Origin: Aristolochia californica
Lineage: Eukaryota; Streptophyta; Magnoliopsida; Piperales; Aristolochiaceae
Assembly: GCA_029961685.1 (NCBI GenBank)
Contig: JARWKL010000012.1
Coordinates: forward strand, 12,369,955 to 12,433,954
DNA: 64,000 bases
Reading direction: 5' to 3'
The notes under the pieces were generated by a model. The model had not been told where the DNA came from. It did not search any database and saw nothing but the letters and a program-made list of their open reading frames with translations. A program made the position numbers and the translations under genes. Positions 62,257 to 64,000 of the stretch are shown piece by piece; position 1 is the first letter of the stretch; each line of letters starts with the position of its first letter.

Positions 62257-64000
62257 GGGAAATGGGGGAGGTGGGGTGTTTTTAACTGAGTGTTGACTCC
62301 CAATCTGTAAGTTATTTCTTACAAAAATATAGCCCGTTACGGATGATAAATCACTTTACATTCATCGATGATTGTAAGGTAAGCTTTTTGGGAACGGGCA
62401 AAATAAAGGCTAGTTTGATTCTAGTAATTATCCCACCGTACGTTCATTGAGAATTTAATGAGCGTTTGTTATTCTCTTTAAAAGCTTTGGATCCATAGGT
62501 CATTTGCATCTTTAACTTGTTTCAAGCATGCATATCCATTTTTAAAACACGTGTAGAAGAAATCTCTTTCTTGTAAAATTCCATGCAATTGGGGTTGAAC
62601 TAGTGGAATTTCTCAAACTTGGAAAACAAAACTTTTGTGTTCATTTGTGGTGTGTGAATAAATTTTCTATACTTACATTTGTTATTGTTTTAATTTTTTT
62701 TTCACACATAAACTCTATAATTTTCATTTTGTTGTGATCTATTTGCTTTTTTTGGTTTACGGGATGAAGGGAGAGCGAAAACTCAAAGTTTTGATTTAAG
62801 AAAAAAGTGTACATCTAAAATGGAGATGCACAATGCACAAATGGAGGGAGAGATAATTCCAAAGAGTGTTTGCAATTTTTAGGGATTGTAAGATCTTTTT
62901 AGTTTTTGTATCTCAGGTTTTGCAATCGTCGGGAAACGGGGAGGCGTGCTATTTTTAACTGACTGTTGACTCCCAATCCGTATGTCATTTCGAACAAAAA
63001 TATAGCCCGTTACTCATGATAAATCACATTACAATCATCAATGATTGTTAGGTCAGCTTTTTGAAAACGGGCAAAATAATGGCTTGTTTGACTCGAGTGA
63101 ATATCCCGCCGCACGTTCACTTCAGAATTTAATGAGTGTTTGTTATTCTCATTAAAAGCTTTGGATCCATAGGTCATTTGCTTCTTTAACCTTTTTCAAG
63201 CATGCATATCCATTTTTAAAACACGTGTAGAAGAATTCTCTTTCTTGTAAAATTTCAAGCTATTAGGGTTGAACTAGTGGAATTTCCCAAACTTGGATAA
63301 CCAAAATTTTGTGTTCAATTGTGGTGTGTGAATCAATTTTCATTACTTACATTTGTTAATGTTTTAATTTTTTTTCCATACATAAAGTCCAAATTAAATT
63401 TTGTTGTGATCAATTTACCTTTTTTTGTTTACGGCATGAAGGGAGAACGAAAACTCAAAGTTTTGATTTAATAAAAAACTGTACATCTAAAATGGAGATG
63501 TACAATGCACAAATGTAGAGAGATATAATTCCAAAGAGTGTCTGTGATTTTTCAGGATTGTGAGCTCTTTTCAGTTTTTAGTTCTCATGTTTTGCAATCG
63601 TCGGGAAAAGGGGGAGGCGGGGGATTTTTAATTGAGTGTTGGCTCCCAATCCGTAAGTCGTTTCTTACAATAATATAGCCCGTTACAAATGAAAAACACT
63701 TTACAATCATCTATGATTGTTAGGTCAGCTTTTTGCAAACGGGGAAAATAACGGCTTGTTTGACTCAGGTAAATATCCCACCGCACGTTCACTAGAAAAT
63801 TTAAAGAGCGTATGTTATTCTCTTTAAAAGCTATGGATCCATAGGTCATTTGCACCTTTAACATGTTTCAAGCTTGCATATCCATTTTTAAAGCACGTGT
63901 GGAACAAATCTCTTTCTTGTTAAATTCCAAGCTATTAGGGTTGAACTAGTGGAATTTCCGAAACTTGGATAACAAAAGTTTTGTGTTAATTTTTGGTGTG
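62257..64000 (-). repeat. HOR trimer C-A-B cut by the window edge (n37-n36-n35)
   Basis: n37 C (63603-64000, 5' part beyond the window), n36 A (62931-63602), n35 B (62257-62930). n36 has a short stretch CATAAAGTCCAAATTAAATTT with a few bases lost. The array continues past both ends of the window. Confidence 0.88.

Larger units (their letters stand above)
40243..64000 (-). repeat. Satellite array, - arm (n1-n37)
   Basis: The same satellite as in the + arm, wholly in reverse complement. Monomer starts, read as GCAATCGTC on the + strand with the monomer running leftwards, have their right edges at 40691, 41364, 41853, 42526, 43201, 43831, 44506, 45176, 45849, 46523, 47195, 47868, 48540, 49213, 49887, 50560, 51228, 51902, 52575, 53249, 53921, 54595, 55272, 55946, 56323, 56997, 57583, 58222, 58898, 59568, 60241, 60908, 61582, 62256, 62930 and 63602. 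The window ends inside n37. The C-A-B trimer order is the same as in the + arm, but subtype D is absent and subtype B carries a private base. Five monomers (n3, n6, n25, n27, n28) have internal deletions, so this arm looks more eroded. No gene was seen. Confidence 0.97.

Noticed and set aside
2427..63864. Some 50 or more short open frames of about 60-90 codons as genes
   Set aside because: They are the same satellite segment, or its complement, read repeatedly. Differences between subtypes are all amino-acid changing, B copies are frameshifted, and no domain or signal is recognisable.
1..64000. CENP-B box in A monomers (ATCGTCGGGAAAACGGGG on the complement)
   Set aside because: It resembles TTCGTTGGAAACGGGA but has nine bases instead of seven between CG and CGGG, and a mismatch in the first core base.
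1..64000. Plant-type telomere repeat (AACCCTAA and CCCTAAA occur in the monomer)
   Set aside because: Single isolated occurrences per monomer with no tandem CCCTAAA run.
1..64000. CRISPR array or bacterial repeat system
   Set aside because: The repeat unit is hundreds of bases long with no unique spacers, and there are no cas-like genes.

Overview
The window is one uninterrupted block of satellite DNA. About 98 copies of an AT-rich monomer of about 674 bp fill it from the first base to the last, and I see no gene, no structural RNA, no transposon and no unique sequence. Head-to-tail tandem order, higher-order repeat (HOR) structure and the absence of genes point to eukaryotic heterochromatin, such as a pericentromeric, centromeric or subtelomeric array. 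The style would suit a plant, but I do not recognise the family and cannot name the organism. All short open frames in the window (mostly about 60 codons) are the same piece of the monomer read again and again, and I do not annotate them as genes.

Layout. Monomer base 1 is set at the conserved GACGATTGC, so base 1 of the window happens to be a monomer start. Monomers m1-m60 (1-40,159) plus a fragment of m61 lie on the + strand. At about 40,205-40,242, inside a duplicated CT tract, the array flips. Monomers n1-n37 (40,243-64,000) all lie on the - strand. The arms converge (-> <-) but are out of phase with each other, so they do not form a perfect palindrome.

Subtypes. Four monomer subtypes can be told apart by linked variants. 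A: 5' end GAGAACTAAAAACTG, 3' end ...GTAATGTGATTTATCATGAG. B: 5' end AAAAAGATCTTACAATCCC, middle GTGTGAAAAAAAATT, one base missing at TCTCAATGAACG, 3' end TTTATCATCCG. C: 5' end GAGCTTAAATTCCC, GTGCACTGTGCGTC, TCTCTAGTGAACG, 3' end TTTTTCATTCG. D: 5' end like AAACTGAAAAGAGCTTAC, AATTACAAACGCTC with A-like GAAGTGAACG, and a C-like 3' end. Read 5'->3' along the satellite strand, the basic HOR is the trimer C-A-B (about 2.02 kb), and it occurs in both arms. The + arm also has a tetramer C-D-A-B (about 2.69 kb). Subtype D was not found in the - arm.

History visible in the sequence. Many monomers are chimeras of two subtypes. Tracts of shared private variants show exchange between copies one, three, five and seven monomers apart. 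Internal deletions cluster in the - arm. One deletion carries a 14-nt filler in inverted orientation. Subtype B carries an arm-specific base, ATATAAAAA in the + arm and ATACAAAAA in the - arm, so the two arms were homogenised separately. Recurrent motifs inside the monomer are a 13-bp dyad ACAAAA-N-TTTTGT, a perfect match to the Pol III B-box consensus in a partial T-arm, a G-rich strand at the monomer end, and ACACGTGT. Their function is unknown. All subtype calls and coordinates were made by eye, without alignment software.
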